Assembly: GCF_004358165.1 (NCBI RefSeq)
Contig: NZ_SMTG01000007.1
Coordinates: 62,001 to 126,000, forward strand
DNA: 64,000 nucleotides
Direction of reading: 5' to 3'
DNA from: Luteimonas terrae
GTDB taxonomy: Bacteria > Pseudomonadota > Gammaproteobacteria > Xanthomonadales > Xanthomonadaceae
Made by a program: the position numbers and the translations under genes. The notes under the pieces were generated by a model. It had not been told where the DNA came from, ran no database searches, and saw only the letters and a list, made by a program, of their open reading frames with translations. Positions 26,258-36,153 of the stretch are shown in pieces. The stretch's first letter is position 1, and every line of letters begins with the position of its first letter.

Positions 26258-27976
26258 ATGTCACGACCGCGCCGCCTGACCGCCCTCGCCTGCGTGCTGA
26301 TTCTCGCGGCCTGCCAGCCGTCGACGCCCGCCGCGACCGGTGCCGCCGGAGTGCCCGCGGCCGCATCGGCGACACCGGAGATTCCCGGCGGCGGCGTCCA
26401 GGCCGACAACCTCGCCCGGCACCTCTCGGTGCTGGCCTCCGATGACTTCGAAGGCCGCGCGCCGACCACCGAAGGTGAGCGCAAGACCGTCGCCTACATC
26501 AGCGAACAGTTCGCGGCCGCCGGCCTGGAACCGGGCGGCGACGCCGGCGGCTGGACCCAGGCGGTCACGCTGGAGCGCAGCGTCATCGACGGCCCGGTGA
26601 CCGCCGCGCTGCACGTCGGCGGCACGACGCGCGCGCTGGCCAACGGCGACGAGATCGCGGTCGAAACCCTGCGTCCCGGCACGGGCGTCGACCTGTCCGG
26701 CGTGCCACTGGTGTTCGCCGGCTACGGCATCACCGCACCGGAACTCGACTGGGACGACTACGCCGGTCTCGACGTCGCGGGCAAGGTGGTCGTGGTGCTG
26801 ATCAACGATCCGGATTTCGAGAGCGACGCGCCGGGCAAGTTCGGCGGTCGCGCGCTGACCTGGTACGGCCGCTGGACCTACAAGTACGAGGAGGCCGCCA
26901 GGCGCGGCGCCGCCGGCGTGCTGATCGTGCACGAGACCGCACCGGCGTCGTATCCGTGGGCGACCGTGCGCAACGGACGCGCCGGCCCGCAATACGACAT
27001 CGTTCGCGACAATGCCGAGGCGCATCACCTGCCGATGCGTGGCTGGATGACCCGCGAAGTCGCCGAGCAGCTGTTCGCCGACGCCGGCCTGGACTTCGAC
27101 GCCGAGAAGCGCCGCGCGCAGACGCAGGGCTTCGAAGGCGGCGCGCTGGGCGACGCGACGCTCGACATCGCGTTCAAGGTCTCGCGCGACCGCGTGACCA
27201 GCCACAACGTCGTCGGCGTGCTGCCCGGCGCATCGCGCCCGGACGAAACGGTGGTGCTGTCGGGCCACTGGGACAGCTTCGGCATCGGCCAGCCGGACGA
27301 CAGCGGCGACGCGATCATCAACGGCGCCGTCGACAACGCCACCGCGATCGCTTCGATGATCGAACTCGCCCGCGTGTTCGCCGCCGGTCCGCGTCCCGCC
27401 CGCACGCTGCAGTTCATCGCGCTGACGGCGGAAGAGAACGGCCTGCTCGGCGCGACCTACTATGCGGCCAACCCGCTGCGCCCGCTGGAAACCACTGCTG
27501 CGGTGCTCAACATGGAAATGTGGAGTCCGGACGGCGAGACCCGCGACATCTCGTCCTGGGGCAAAGGACGCGTGTCGCTGGAACGCGACCTCGCGACGGC
27601 CGCGGCGGTCGATGGCCGCACGTCGTCGCCGGATCCGAACCTCGAAGCCGGTCTGTTCTATCGCGCCGACCATTTCGCGTTCGCGCAGGCCGGCGTGCCG
27701 GCGATCACCATCGGTCCCGGCATGGACCAGCTCGACGGCGGCGTCGAAGGCGGCACCGCCGCGCGTGCCGACTACTTCTCCAAGCGCTACCACCAGCCGG
27801 GCGACGAGTTCGACGACACGTGGGACATGGCAGGCCCGACCGCCGACACGCGTACGGTCTATCGCCTCGCCGAGATGCTCGCCAATGGCGACGGCTGGCC
27901 GGCGTGGGACGCGGACAGCGAGTTCAGCGCGCGCCGGGTGACGAGCGATGCGGCGCGGGCGACGCCTGCGAAGTGA
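26258..27976 (+). CDS. M28 family zinc aminopeptidase, lipoprotein
   Basis: A 572-residue exported peptidase. Lipoprotein signal MSRPRRLTALACVLILAAC (Cys19) anchors it. A PA (protease-associated) domain is inserted around residues 130-260 (VPLVFAGYGI, GKVVVVLINDPDF, GAAGVLIVHE). The M28 co-catalytic zinc ligands are visible: H in SGHWDSFG, D in AVDNATA, the EE pair in TAEENGLLG, and the late H in KRYHQPGDEFDD. It removes N-terminal amino acids from peptides in the periplasm or outside. In-frame ATGs at 26225, 26228 and 26246 also exist; 26258 gives the cleanest lipoprotein signal. Confidence 0.93.
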   Translation: MSRPRRLTALACVLILAACQPSTPAATGAAGVPAAASATPEIPGGGVQADNLARHLSVLASDDFEGRAPTTEGERKTVAYISEQFAAAGLEPGGDAGGWTQAVTLERSVIDGPVTAALHVGGTTRALANGDEIAVETLRPGTGVDLSGVPLVFAGYGITAPELDWDDYAGLDVAGKVVVVLINDPDFESDAPGKFGGRALTWYGRWTYKYEEAARRGAAGVLIVHETAPASYPWATVRNGRAGPQYDIVRDNAEAHHLPMRGWMTREVAEQLFADAGLDFDAEKRRAQTQGFEGGALGDATLDIAFKVSRDRVTSHNVVGVLPGASRPDETVVLSGHWDSFGIGQPDDSGDAIINGAVDNATAIASMIELARVFAAGPRPARTLQFIALTAEENGLLGATYYAANPLRPLETTAAVLNMEMWSPDGETRDISSWGKGRVSLERDLATAAAVDGRTSSPDPNLEAGLFYRADHFAFAQAGVPAITIGPGMDQLDGGVEGGTAARADYFSKRYHQPGDEFDDTWDMAGPTADTRTVYRLAEMLANGDGWPAWDADSEFSARRVTSDAARATPAK

Positions 27977-27985
27977 TGCTTGAAG

Positions 27986-28009
27986 CCCTCCCCCGTGTAC
28001 GGGGGAGGG
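27986..28009. repeat. CCCTCCCCC hairpin, copy 1
   Basis: CCCTCCCCC-gtgtac-GGGGGAGGG is a perfect 9-bp stem starting 10 bp after the M28 stop. Near-identical context recurs at 37799-37828, so it is a dispersed REP-like hairpin that may also stop transcription. Confidence 0.65.
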
Positions 28010-28112
28010 TTGGGTGGGGGCGATCTGTCAGTCCGCGAAACGCGTGATTCGCGCGCCAGCGTCACCTGAGATGCCGGAGATTCCTGCAACCGGACCGTTT
28101 GCCCCATCCCGG

Positions 28113-28137
28113 CCTTCCCCCGCAACGCGGGGGAAGG
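28113..28137. repeat. CCTTCCCCC hairpin before tyrS end
   Basis: CCTTCCCCC-gcaacgc-GGGGGAAGG, a perfect 9-bp stem 10 bp from the tyrS stop. With copy 1 it brackets the M28/tyrS convergent junction. Confidence 0.6.
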
Positions 28138-28146
28138 AGAAGAGCC

Positions 28147-29367
28147 TCAGCCCGCGACCAGCCGCACCCGCGCGAAATTGCGCTTGCCGACCTGCAGCAC
28201 GCCCTCGTAGCCGGGCTTGAACTCGGTGCCGGCGTCTTCGACCACCACACCATCCACCTTGACCGCACGCTCCTTGAGCTTGCGGTTGGCTTCCGAGTTG
28301 CTGGGCGTGATGCCGGCCGCGGTCAGCAGCGCGGCGATACGCAGGCCTTCGGCCGGCACGGTCACGTCCTGCAGCGGCAGCAGCGAAACATCGCCCTCGC
28401 CGCTGATCGCAACCTGCCAGCCGGCGATCGCGGTCGCGGCTGCGTCGGCGTCGTGGAAACGCGTGGCGATCTCGCGCGCCAAGCGCAGCTTCACGTCGCG
28501 CGGGTTCAAGGTGCCCGCCTCAACCTCGGCCTTCAACGCCTTCGCCTCGTCGATGCCGATCTCGAAACTCAGCAGCTCGATCCAGTCCCACATCAGCGCG
28601 TCGCCGATCTTCATGGTCTTGTTGACCATGTCGATCGCCGGCTCGGTCACGCCGATGTAGTTGCCGAGCGACTTGCCCATTTTGTTGACGCCGTCGAGCC
28701 CGACCAGCAGCGGCATCGTCAGCACGACCTGGGCCGGCTGTCCGTGGCTTTCCTGCAGGCCGCGGCCCATCAGCAGGTTGAACTTCTGGTCGGTACCGCC
28801 GCATTCGACGTCGGCCTGCAGCGCGACCGAGTCGTAGCCCTGCACCAGCGGGTAGAGGAACTCGTGGATCGCGATCGGCTGCTGACCGGCGTAGCGCTTG
28901 GCGAAATCGTCGCGCTCAAGCATCCGCGCCACCGTGTGCGAGGATGCCAGGCGGATCATGTCGGCCGCGCCCATCGTGCCGAACCACTCGGAATTGAAGC
29001 GGACCTCGGTCTTCGCCTCGTCCAGCACCTTGAAGACCTGCGCCTTGTAGGTCTCGGCGTTGGCCAGCACGTCCTCGCGGCTCAGCGACTTGCGGGTCGC
29101 GCTCTTGCCCGACGGGTCGCCGATCATCCCCGTGAAGTCGCCGATCAGGAAGATCACCTGGTGGCCGAGGTCCTGGAACTGGCGCAGCTTGTTGAGCAGC
29201 ACCGTGTGGCCGAGATGCAGGTCCGGCGCCGTGGGGTCGAAGCCGGCCTTGATGCGCAGCGGACGGCCGAGTGCGAGCTTGGCCGCCAGGTCGTCGCGCT
29301 TGAGGATTTCATCGGTACCGCGGGCGATGAGGTCAATGGGCGCGGAAGGGGCAGGCTGCGGGGACAT
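28147..29367 (-). CDS. tyrS: tyrosine-tRNA ligase
   Basis: Class I aminoacyl-tRNA synthetase charging tRNA-Tyr. It has 406 residues. The HIGH motif is HLGH (51-54) and the KMSKS motif is KMGKS (229-233). [14 protein letters not shown] and the tyrosine/AMP-binding QGYDS...CGGTDQ region fit the TyrRS subgroup found in many gammaproteobacteria. A C-terminal S4 RNA-binding domain spans about 340-406. Divergent from the M23 peptidase gene, a conserved order with anmK beyond. Confidence 0.97.
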   Translation of the reverse strand: MSPQPAPSAPIDLIARGTDEILKRDDLAAKLALGRPLRIKAGFDPTAPDLHLGHTVLLNKLRQFQDLGHQVIFLIGDFTGMIGDPSGKSATRKSLSREDVLANAETYKAQVFKVLDEAKTEVRFNSEWFGTMGAADMIRLASSHTVARMLERDDFAKRYAGQQPIAIHEFLYPLVQGYDSVALQADVECGGTDQKFNLLMGRGLQESHGQPAQVVLTMPLLVGLDGVNKMGKSLGNYIGVTEPAIDMVNKTMKIGDALMWDWIELLSFEIGIDEAKALKAEVEAGTLNPRDVKLRLAREIATRFHDADAAATAIAGWQVAISGEGDVSLLPLQDVTVPAEGLRIAALLTAAGITPSNSEANRKLKERAVKVDGVVVEDAGTEFKPGYEGVLQVGKRNFARVRLVAG

Positions 29368-29545
29368 CGCGATTCGGACTCCAGGACCGTGTAGGGAAAA
29401 CGTGAATACGGGATCGTGTGGTTAAGGCTTCGTTATGCGGTGAATGTGGCAAAAATTCCAGCACCGTCAGGCATTTGACGCATAGACCTCACGTCTCTAT
29501 GGTACCCCGCTGACACGCCGTTCACGCCATCCGGACCCGACCACG

Positions 29546-31012
29546 ATGACGACTCCTGTCCCGCCGCCTTCCGGCGACGCGCACCACCAGCAGGTGCTCC
29601 ACGACAACCTGCAGGCCGCGGCCCGGAACACGGCACAGGAACAGGCCTCGCGCCTGCGTCTGTACCCCGGCCGCTGGACCCGTCGCGACTGGGCGCATGC
29701 CAGCCTGTTCGCCACGCTCGGCGTGCTGGTCGTGGCGCTGGTCCCCGGCTTCTCGCAGGCGATGCAGGGCGAGGATGCGCCGCAGCACGACGTGGTCACC
29801 ATGTCGCTGGCGCTGCCGCCGCTGACCGCCGCCCAGCGCACCGCGCAGCGCGCGCACGACAACTGGCAGCTGGTCACCGTCGAACGCGGCCAGACGCTGG
29901 GCTCGATCTTCTCGGAGATGGACGTGCCGGCCTCGACGATGCACCGCATCCTTGAGCAGCCCGATGCCAAGGCCAAGCTGACCCGCATGCGTCCGGGCAC
30001 CGAGCTGGGCTTCGATCTGGCGCAGGACGGCAGTCTCAAGAAGCTGCGCTACGACCGCAGCGACACCGAGCGCGTCGAACTCACCGTGTCGGGCGACGCG
30101 ATCACCGAACAGGTCATCGAGCGTCCGGTCGAGATCCGCAACGTCGTCATCAGCGGCAAGGTCGGCCGCTCGCTGTTCCACTCGGCACGCCAGCTCGGTC
30201 TGTCGGGCGCGAACATCAACACGCTGACCGACGAAGTCTTCAAGTACGACATCGACTTCAACACCGACGTCACCCAGAACGACCGTTTCAGCGTCGTGGT
30301 GGAGCAGACTTGGCGCGAAGGCGAGCTGATCCGCAGCGGCCCGGTGCAGGCGGCGGTGTTCACCGCGAAGGGCAAGCCCTTCAGCGCATTCCGCTACGAG
30401 CAGGACGGCAAGGCCGAGTACTACAACGCCGACGGTCGCCCGCTCAAGAAGAGCTTCATCCGCATGCCGATCCAGTACGCGCGCCTGAGCTCGCGGTTCG
30501 GCAACCGGCGCCACCCGGTGCTGGGCACCTCGCGCATGCACAAGGGCGTCGACTACGCGGCGCCGACCGGCACGCCGATCATGGCCGCCGGCGATGCGCG
30601 CGTGCAGTTCCGCGGCGTGCAGGGCGGCTACGGCAACACCGTGGTGCTCGACCACGGCCGCGGCCACACCACGCTGTACGCGCACATGTCGCGCTTCGGC
30701 AACGTTCGGCAGGGCCAGCGCATCGCGCAGGGCACGATCATCGGCTACGTCGGCACCACCGGCATGTCGACCGGCCCGCACCTGCACTACGAATTCCGCG
30801 TCAACGGCGTGCACCGCAACCCGCTGCAGCACACGATGCCCGAACCCGATCCGCTGTCCGGCCGCGCGCTGGCGCAGTTCCGTCAGCAGACCGGCCCGGC
30901 CCTGGCGCGCATCCGCGAGGTCGAGGACGTGATCTACGCCGACCTGCCGGCGCGTCCCGATCCCGACCGTCAGGTCGCGAGTGCATCCCGCGGCGGCAAC
31001 GGCCGCGGCTGA
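29546..31012 (+). CDS. M23 family murein endopeptidase, membrane-anchored (MepM-like)
   Basis: A 488-residue envelope enzyme cutting peptidoglycan cross-links. One membrane segment lies at about 52-70 after a 50-residue cytoplasmic part. An OapA/LysM-like region ([20 protein letters not shown]) is near 108-135. The C-terminal LytM domain keeps the zinc ligands H332 and D336 (HKGVD) and H412/H414 (HLH), so it should be active. It is divergent from tyrS and followed by a terminator, then anmK. Confidence 0.93.
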   Translation: MTTPVPPPSGDAHHQQVLHDNLQAAARNTAQEQASRLRLYPGRWTRRDWAHASLFATLGVLVVALVPGFSQAMQGEDAPQHDVVTMSLALPPLTAAQRTAQRAHDNWQLVTVERGQTLGSIFSEMDVPASTMHRILEQPDAKAKLTRMRPGTELGFDLAQDGSLKKLRYDRSDTERVELTVSGDAITEQVIERPVEIRNVVISGKVGRSLFHSARQLGLSGANINTLTDEVFKYDIDFNTDVTQNDRFSVVVEQTWREGELIRSGPVQAAVFTAKGKPFSAFRYEQDGKAEYYNADGRPLKKSFIRMPIQYARLSSRFGNRRHPVLGTSRMHKGVDYAAPTGTPIMAAGDARVQFRGVQGGYGNTVVLDHGRGHTTLYAHMSRFGNVRQGQRIAQGTIIGYVGTTGMSTGPHLHYEFRVNGVHRNPLQHTMPEPDPLSGRALAQFRQQTGPALARIREVEDVIYADLPARPDPDRQVASASRGGNGRG

Positions 31013-31022
31013 TTCGCAGACG

Positions 31023-31053
31023 ACGCCCGGCCCAGCGCCGGGCGTTTCGTTTC
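31023..31053 (+). terminator. rho-independent terminator after M23 gene
   Basis: ACGCCCGG-cccagcg-CCGGGCGT followed by TTCGTTTC, 10 bp after the M23 stop and before anmK. Confidence 0.7.
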
Positions 31054-31082
31054 TCCCTTCCGATTTCCACGCACCCACCTCG

Positions 31083-32216
31083 ATGCCCGACCTGTTTCTC
31101 GGCCTGATCTCGGGCACCAGTGCCGACGGCATCGACGCGGCGATCGTGCGTTTCGACGATCGTGCCGACGGCGGTCTGGATGCGCAGCTGCGTTTCGGCC
31201 GCACGTATCCCTGGGACGCCGCGTTGCGTGCGCGGCTGGTCGCGCTCGGCCAGCAGGCCGCCGTGCTGACGCTGGACGATGTCGGCGAACTCGATGTGCA
31301 GATCGCCGATGCCTTCGCCGATGCGGCGCTGGCGGCGATCACCGATGCCGGGCTCACCCCGGCCGACATCGCCGCGATCGGATCGCACGGGCAGACCTTG
31401 CGGCATCGTCCCCACGGCCGCGACGGCGATGGCCGCGCACCCTTCACGCTGCAGCTCGGTGACGGCGCGCGCATCGCCGAACGCACCGGTGTGGCGACCG
31501 TCGCCGACTTCCGGCGCCGCGACGTCGCGGCCGGCGGTCACGGCGCGCCGCTGCTGCCGGCCCTGCACGCCGCGCTGCTGCGTGCGCCCGGCGAGGACCG
31601 CGCGGTGCTCAATCTCGGCGGCATCGCCAATTTCACCTTGCTGCCGGGCGATGGCGGCGCGGTGCGCGGCTTCGACACCGGGCCAGCTAACGGTCTGATG
31701 GACGCATGGTGCCTGCGCCACACCGGCGAAGCGTTCGATCGCGACGGCGCGCTGGCGCGGTCGGGCAGGGTGGATGCGGCACTGCTGCAGCGCCTGCAGG
31801 GCGAGCCGTGGTTCGCCCTGCCGCCGCCGAAATCCAGCGGCCGCGACCAGTTCCATCTCGACTGGGTGGACGCCGCATTGCGCGGCCACGAATCGGTCGC
31901 CGACGTGCAGGCGACCCTGCTCGCACTGAGCGCGACGACGATCGCCGATGCGCTGCGCGCAACGCAGCCTGCGACCACGCGCGTCATCGGCTGCGGGGGC
32001 GGCGTGCACAACGCCGCGCTGATGCAGGCGCTGGCGGAGGCGCTACCGGGCGTGACCGTGGAATCGAGCGCGGCGCACGGCCTCGATCCCGACCATGTCG
32101 AGGCGATGGGCTTCGCGTGGCTGGCGCGTCAGACCCTGCTCGGCCGACCGGGCAATCTGCCGTCGGTCACCGGCGCGTCGGGTCCACGCGTGCTGGGTGT
32201 CGTGCATCCGGCCTGA
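31083..32216 (+). CDS. anmK: anhydro-N-acetylmuramic acid kinase
   Basis: Phosphorylates and opens 1,6-anhydroMurNAc to MurNAc-6-phosphate during peptidoglycan recycling. It has 377 residues. Motifs: [12 protein letters not shown] (10-21), [46 protein letters not shown] and GCGGGVHN. The ATG at 31083 gives the family N-terminus [13 protein letters not shown]. AmpG, which imports the anhydro-muropeptides, is encoded just downstream on the opposite strand. Confidence 0.96.
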   Translation: MPDLFLGLISGTSADGIDAAIVRFDDRADGGLDAQLRFGRTYPWDAALRARLVALGQQAAVLTLDDVGELDVQIADAFADAALAAITDAGLTPADIAAIGSHGQTLRHRPHGRDGDGRAPFTLQLGDGARIAERTGVATVADFRRRDVAAGGHGAPLLPALHAALLRAPGEDRAVLNLGGIANFTLLPGDGGAVRGFDTGPANGLMDAWCLRHTGEAFDRDGALARSGRVDAALLQRLQGEPWFALPPPKSSGRDQFHLDWVDAALRGHESVADVQATLLALSATTIADALRATQPATTRVIGCGGGVHNAALMQALAEALPGVTVESSAAHGLDPDHVEAMGFAWLARQTLLGRPGNLPSVTGASGPRVLGVVHPA

Positions 32217-32226
32217 GGCAGGCCGG
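32208..32226. terminator. hairpin overlapping anmK stop
   Basis: CCGGCCTG-agg-CAGGCCGG, a perfect 8-bp stem covering the anmK stop and facing the convergent 86-residue gene. No T-run on either side. Confidence 0.45.
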
Positions 32227-32232
32227 GATGGA

Positions 32233-32493
32233 CTAAGCGGGCTGCGCCACCGCACCGCGCCCGATCAGCGCAAAGGTGTCGTCGGGAATCTGCTCCAGCG
32301 CGCCGATCGCCGCGGCCAGCACGCCGTCCTCGGTCGCATCGAAGGTCGAGCGCTCGTCGCCGACGCTCGCCCGCAGGCCCTGTTCGATCAGGAACCGCAG
32401 CGTGCGCGCCTGGCCCCAGCCCTGGGAATCGGCGTAGCCAGCGATGCGCTCGAGCAAGGCCGGGTCGAGGTCCCTGAGTACGATTTCGGTCAT
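32233..32493 (-). CDS. small cytoplasmic protein, possible ribbon-helix-helix type
   Basis: An 86-residue protein. MTEIVLRDLDPALLERIAGY followed by a helix and LRFLIEQGL resembles the beta-strand plus two-helix layout of ribbon-helix-helix DNA-binding proteins, but the match is weak and no known family is claimed. The C-terminal half is acidic and helical. The ATG overlaps the ampG stop (ATGA), so it is translated with ampG and is the last gene of xth-ampG-this gene. Confidence 0.6.
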   Translation of the reverse strand: MTEIVLRDLDPALLERIAGYADSQGWGQARTLRFLIEQGLRASVGDERSTFDATEDGVLAAAIGALEQIPDDTFALIGRGAVAQPA

Positions 32494-33812
32494 TCCGTGG
32501 CGTCTCCCGTGGCGGGCGCGTCGCCGTTGTCCAGGCGCACCCGAGGCTTGAGCCAGAAGAAGAGCACAAGTGCGGGCACCGCGACCACGGCGGTGATCAC
32601 GAAATAGGCCGCGTAGCCGTCGGTGGCCTCCACGATCTGCCCGGAGAAGAATCCGAGCACCTTGCCCGGCAGCATGATCAGCGACGAGAACAGCGCGTAC
32701 TGGGTGGCGGTGTAGCGCTGGTTCACCAGCGCCGACAGATAGGCCACCGCGACCGTCCCGAGGAAGCCCTGGGCGAGGTTCTCGCCGGAGATCACGATCG
32801 TCAGGCGGGTCAGGTCGCCATCGGCGCCGATCAGCGTCACGTACAGCAGATTGCTGACCGCGCCGAGCACGATGGCCACGAACAGCGGCCACTGGATGCC
32901 CCAGCGCGCGACCGCGATGCCGCCGATGAACGCACCGGCGATGCCGATCCAGATGCCGTAGACCTTGGTGACCGCGGCGATCTCGGTCTTGGTGAAGCCC
33001 TGGTCCAGATAGAACGGGCCGATGATGCCGCCGATCAGCGCCTGGTCCGAGGCCTTCATCGCCAGGATGAAGAGCAGGATGCCCAGCGCGACCTTGCCGC
33101 CGAAGCGGCGGAAGAAATCGGCGAAGGGTTCGACCACGCCTTCGCGCAGGCCCTGCGCCCAGTTCTGCACGCGCGTGCGCACCACGTCCGGCTCGCGCGC
33201 GACGAACACGGTCACGATGGGCACCAGCATGCAGGCCGCCATGGCCTGGTAGACGACCGGCCAGGCGACGTGGTCGGCCAGCACCAGCGCCAGCGCGCCG
33301 GTGACGATCAGCGCGATGCGATACCCCAGCGAGTAGGTCGCGACCAGCGCGCCCTGCGCGTTCTTCGGCGCGATCTCGACGCGGTAGGCATCCACCGCGA
33401 TGTCGAGCGTGGCGCCGGAGAACGCGACCAGCAGCGTGAAGCCGACGAACAGCGCCAGCGGCCCCGTACCGACCGCCGCCATCGCGATCAGACCGACCAT
33501 CACCGCGACCATCGCCAGCAGCAGCCAGCCACGCCGCTGGCCCAGACGTCCGAGTAGCGGCAGCCGCCAGCGGTCGACCAGTGGCGCCCACAGGAACTTG
33601 AACGAATACGCCATGCCGGCGCTGGCGATCATCGTGATCTCGCGCAGCTCGATCCCGCCTTCGCGCAGCCAGTAGGCCAGCGTGCCGGCGACCAGCAGGA
33701 ACGGCAGGCCCGACGCGAAGCCGAAGAAGAACATCGTCCACGCCGCGGGCTGGGTGAACGCCCGCCAGATCGAGGGCTTGCCGGCGGGTGTCGTGGCAAC
33801 GGCCTCGCTCAT
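32490..33812 (-). CDS. ampG: AmpG family muropeptide permease (MFS)
   Basis: A 440-residue inner-membrane transporter with about 12 hydrophobic segments. It should import GlcNAc-1,6-anhydroMurNAc peptides for recycling. Family features: GFASGLPFLLVAGTLAYWL near the N-terminus, APLVDRWRLPLLGRLGQRRGW in the first cytoplasmic loop (in part: APLVDRW, GQRRGW), and LDIAVDAYRVE. The ATG at 33812 overlaps the xth stop (ATGA); the open frame extends upstream inside xth. Its stop overlaps the next small gene. Partner functions (MltB, AnmK, amidase) are elsewhere in the window. Confidence 0.92.
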   Translation of the reverse strand: MSEAVATTPAGKPSIWRAFTQPAAWTMFFFGFASGLPFLLVAGTLAYWLREGGIELREITMIASAGMAYSFKFLWAPLVDRWRLPLLGRLGQRRGWLLLAMVAVMVGLIAMAAVGTGPLALFVGFTLLVAFSGATLDIAVDAYRVEIAPKNAQGALVATYSLGYRIALIVTGALALVLADHVAWPVVYQAMAACMLVPIVTVFVAREPDVVRTRVQNWAQGLREGVVEPFADFFRRFGGKVALGILLFILAMKASDQALIGGIIGPFYLDQGFTKTEIAAVTKVYGIWIGIAGAFIGGIAVARWGIQWPLFVAIVLGAVSNLLYVTLIGADGDLTRLTIVISGENLAQGFLGTVAVAYLSALVNQRYTATQYALFSSLIMLPGKVLGFFSGQIVEATDGYAAYFVITAVVAVPALVLFFWLKPRVRLDNGDAPATGDATE

Positions 33813-34627
33813 GCGCGGTAATCCACGACCAGCGGTGCGTGATCGGAGAAGCGCGGCTCGGCGTGCACCGCGCAGGCCTCGACCCGGTCGCGCAGCGACG
33901 GGGTGATGAACTGGTAGTCGATGCGCCACCCCACGTTGTTGGCGCGGGCGGCGCCGCGGTTGCTCCACCAGGTGTACTCGGGCGCCTCGGTGCGCAGCAC
34001 GCGCAGCGCGTCGAGCCAACCGGTCGCCGGCGGCTCGACCAGGCCGTCGCCGCAGGCGTCGCCGATCATGCCGTTAAGCCATGCGCGCTCGGGCGGCGTG
34101 CAGCCGGAGTTCTTCTGGTTGCTGCTCCAGTTCCTGATGTCGTGCCTGGAGCGCACGATGTTCCAGTCGCCGCACAGTACGTAATCGCGGCCGCTGGCCA
34201 GCCATTCGTCGAGGATGGGCTTGAGCCAGTCCATGACCTCGAACTTGAAGCCCTGGCGCAGATCGCCAGAGGAACCGGACGGAATGTAGAACGACACCAC
34301 GCTCAAGTTTCCGAAACGCACCTCGATGTAGCGCCCTTCGTCGTCGAACGGGGCCCAGCCCAGCGCGGTGCGGACTTCGTCGGGCTCGCGCCTGGCGTAG
34401 ATCGCCACGCCGCTGTAGCCCTTCTTTGTGGTCGCATCGCGGAACCAGGCTTTGTAGCCGGCGGGCAGGAAATCGCCGTGCAGGCCGCCGTCGGCGATCA
34501 GCTGGTGTTCCTGCGCCTTGGTCTCCTGCATGCACAGCACGTCGGCGTCCTGCTGGACGAACCAGTCGAAGAAACCCTTCTTCGCGGCGGACCGCACGCC
34601 GTTGGCGTTGAAGCTGATGATGCGCAT
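33809..34627 (-). CDS. xth: exodeoxyribonuclease III / AP endonuclease
   Basis: A 272-residue Mg2+-dependent DNA repair enzyme of the endonuclease/exonuclease/phosphatase fold, cutting at abasic sites. Catalytic residues: Glu35 in QETKAQ, Asp154 and Asn156 in CGDWNIV, and the pair Asp262/His263 in FSDHAPLV. The start MRIISFNANGVRSAAKKG is canonical. Coupled to ampG by an ATGA overlap and divergent from pyrE, an order seen in related genomes. Confidence 0.96.
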   Translation of the reverse strand: MRIISFNANGVRSAAKKGFFDWFVQQDADVLCMQETKAQEHQLIADGGLHGDFLPAGYKAWFRDATTKKGYSGVAIYARREPDEVRTALGWAPFDDEGRYIEVRFGNLSVVSFYIPSGSSGDLRQGFKFEVMDWLKPILDEWLASGRDYVLCGDWNIVRSRHDIRNWSSNQKNSGCTPPERAWLNGMIGDACGDGLVEPPATGWLDALRVLRTEAPEYTWWSNRGAARANNVGWRIDYQFITPSLRDRVEACAVHAEPRFSDHAPLVVDYRA

Positions 34628-34730
34628 GGGGATCCGTGGTGCGGGAACTGCGAAAAGCGTAACGCAAGCGTCCGGGCCGCACCTGACGGAACCGCTATGC
34701 TGTGCGCCCCGCGCCGCGCCTCCGAACGCC

Positions 34731-35390
34731 ATGTCCGACCACCGCACCCGTTTCCTGCAGCTGGCGCTCGACGCCGATGCGCTGCGCTTCGGCGAGTTCA
34801 CGCTCAAGTCCGGCCGCATCAGCCCGTATTTCTTCAACGCCGGGCGCTTCGACACCGGCGCGGCGATTGCGACACTGGCCGGCTGCTACGCCGATGCGCT
34901 GGACGCGGCCGGGGTCGAGTTCGACCTGCTGTTCGGCCCGGCCTACAAGGGCATTCCGCTGGCGACCGCGCTGGCCTGCGAGTACGCGCGCCGCGGCCGC
35001 GACCTGCCGGTGGCGTTCAACCGCAAGGAAGCCAAGGCGCACGGCGAGGGCGGAGTGCTGATCGGCGCGCCGCTGGCCGGCAAGCGGGTGCTGATCGTCG
35101 ACGACGTGATCACCGCCGGCACCGCGATCCGCGAGGCGCTGGGCCAGATCGCCGAAGGCGGTGGCACGGTATCGGGCATCGTCATCGCGCTGGACCGCCA
35201 GGAACGCGTGGCCGACGACAGCGTCGAGTCCGCGGCGCAGCGTGTCGCGCGCGAACAGGGCGTGCCGGTCGTGGCGATCGCCGCGCTGTCCGACCTGCTT
35301 GCATTCGCCGGCCAACACGCGACACTGGCAGCCGAACGCGACCGCCTGCTCGCCTACCGGGCCCGACATGGCAGCGAACCGACAAGCTGA
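34731..35390 (+). CDS. pyrE: orotate phosphoribosyltransferase
   Basis: Makes OMP from orotate and PRPP in de novo pyrimidine synthesis. It has 219 residues with LKSGRISPYFFNAG near the N-terminus and the PRPP-binding motif VLIVDDVITAGTA (120-132). The ATG at 34731 gives the family N-terminus. A TATGCT at 34696-34701 could be its -10. Divergent from xth. Confidence 0.97.
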   Translation: MSDHRTRFLQLALDADALRFGEFTLKSGRISPYFFNAGRFDTGAAIATLAGCYADALDAAGVEFDLLFGPAYKGIPLATALACEYARRGRDLPVAFNRKEAKAHGEGGVLIGAPLAGKRVLIVDDVITAGTAIREALGQIAEGGGTVSGIVIALDRQERVADDSVESAAQRVAREQGVPVVAIAALSDLLAFAGQHATLAAERDRLLAYRARHGSEPTS

Positions 35391-35424
35391 TGCCGCACTT
35401 CGGCCGTTCAGGGGGACGGACGTC

Positions 35425-36075
35425 ATGCACATTCCGAATCGACTGGCCCTGGGCCTGTTGCTGGCCGGCGTCGCCTGCGGCGCGCTGGCGCAGCAGCCGG
35501 GCGCCGACCGCAAGATCTACTGCTGGAACGAGGGCGGCCGCCGCGTCTGCGGCGACGCGCTGCCGGCCTCCGCGGTCGATGCCGAGCGCACCGAGATCAG
35601 CAGCCGCAGCGGCATGGCGACCGCGCACGTCAGCCGCGCGCTGACCGCCGACGAGCGCAGCGCGCTCGACGCCGCCGCGCTGCAGGCCAAGCGCGATGCC
35701 GAGGCCGAAGCCACCCGCAAGCGCCAGGAACTGGCGATGGTCGAGTCCTACGCGACCGAAGCCGACCTGCGTCGCGCCTACGGCGAGCGCATCGTGCTGG
35801 TCGAGGAAGCGCTCAAGACCTCGGCCATGGGCATCGACAACCTGCGCACCAGCCTGCTGGCGCTGCTGCGCCAGGCCGGCGAGCGCGAACTGGCCGGCCA
35901 GCCGGTGGCCAAGCCGCTGATGGACAGCATCCGCAGCCAGCACGGCGACCTGCAGCGGCAGCTGGCGATCCGCGACCAGCAGCTCGGCGAACAGGCCGCG
36001 CTGGGCGGCGATCTGCAGGCGGCGCTGCTGCGCTATCGCGAGCTCAAGCAGCCCACGGCCGCGAATCGCGACTGA
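35425..36075 (+). CDS. DUF4124 domain protein, exported
   Basis: A 216-residue periplasmic protein. Signal peptide MHIPNRLALGLLLAGVACGALAQ ends at about residue 23, with no clear lipobox. The DUF4124-like segment KIYCWNEGGRRVCGDALPASAV (shown in part: YCWNEGGRRVCGD) has a Cys pair. Residues 75-216 are charged, long-helical and probably coiled coil (ALQAKRDAEAEATRKRQEL; LQRQLAIRDQQLGEQA). GGGGGA lies upstream of the ATG. Function unknown; 34 bp after pyrE. Confidence 0.85.
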   Translation: MHIPNRLALGLLLAGVACGALAQQPGADRKIYCWNEGGRRVCGDALPASAVDAERTEISSRSGMATAHVSRALTADERSALDAAALQAKRDAEAEATRKRQELAMVESYATEADLRRAYGERIVLVEEALKTSAMGIDNLRTSLLALLRQAGERELAGQPVAKPLMDSIRSQHGDLQRQLAIRDQQLGEQAALGGDLQAALLRYRELKQPTAANRD

Positions 36076-36153
36076 CGGTTACATTCCGACCGTTTCGCGG
36101 GGGTAGCGGCGCCGGTATCCTCGTCGGCTTGCCCCCGCTTCGCGTAGCCGCCC

